From NCBI GenBank assembly GCA_028289095.1, contig JAQGGY010000040.1, forward strand, positions 1-12,175: a stretch of 12,175 bases of DNA, given 5' to 3'. Source of the stretch: Candidatus Saccharimonadota bacterium. GTDB taxonomy: Bacteria > Patescibacteriota > Saccharimonadia > Saccharimonadales > Saccharimonadaceae. Made by a program: the position numbers and the translations under genes. This document shows, one piece after another, positions 12,166 to 12,175 of the stretch; position 1 is the stretch's first letter, and the number at the start of each line of letters is the position of its first letter. The notes below the pieces were generated by a model. The model was not told where the DNA came from. It did not search any database and was given only the letters and a program-made list of their open reading frames with translations.

Positions 12166-12175
12166 TTTTAGAGTT

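Overview
The window most resembles a chromosomal piece of a Candidatus Saccharibacteria (TM7, Patescibacteria/CPR) genome. This is inferred from family resemblance and architecture, not from any search. Supporting signs are very compact packing with overlapping or abutting gene ends, a DUF11/LPKTG major surface protein with the signal-peptide style seen in that group, a short CPR-type FolD, and several conserved membrane proteins without assigned function. TGA is used as an ordinary stop (for example at 7568-7570 and 694-696), so the Gracilibacteria/Absconditabacteria code is not in use.

Left part (1-1434): the tail of a plus-strand gene, then a minus-strand tRNA-Glu(UUC) with its own extended -10 promoter and terminator. 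Next comes a minus-strand operon of two small unrecognised genes. The second is broken by one extra G in a six-G run: removing it joins an 89-residue open frame to a convincing C-terminal frame and gives a 107-residue protein. The operon ends in three successive hairpins, one with a 14-bp perfect stem and a nested 16-bp palindrome. Its promoter sits back to back with a plus-strand promoter, and their -35 boxes form one inverted repeat. A further plus promoter and a cluster of palindromes precede the next gene.

Surface region (1435-5366): a large, low-complexity, single-pass surface protein rich in Thr-Pro and Ala-Pro, followed by 465 bp without a gene. That gap holds a seven-unit 8-bp tandem repeat and a strong candidate for an unidentified structured RNA with its own terminator. 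A highly expressed-looking LPKTG surface protein follows, then a leaderless 71-residue membrane protein.

Signalling and housekeeping region (5363-12175): a 7TM-GAF histidine kinase lies in an operon behind a SAM-dependent methyltransferase-like protein, and a stand-alone receiver-domain response regulator is transcribed divergently. Then come folD (minus), a DUF5684-like membrane protein and a 517-residue conserved-looking membrane protein (both plus). A promoter at the right edge drives something outside the window.

A recurring theme is promoters with TGn-extended -10 boxes placed 8-10 nt before the start codon, which predicts leaderless mRNAs for the 71-residue protein, the response regulator and folD. 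A second theme is convergent gene pairs that overlap or touch at their stop codons with no strong terminator between them. The most novel-looking items are the repeat-plus-structured-RNA element at 3403-3612, the large nested palindrome at 297-354, and the homopolymer frameshift at 554-559.
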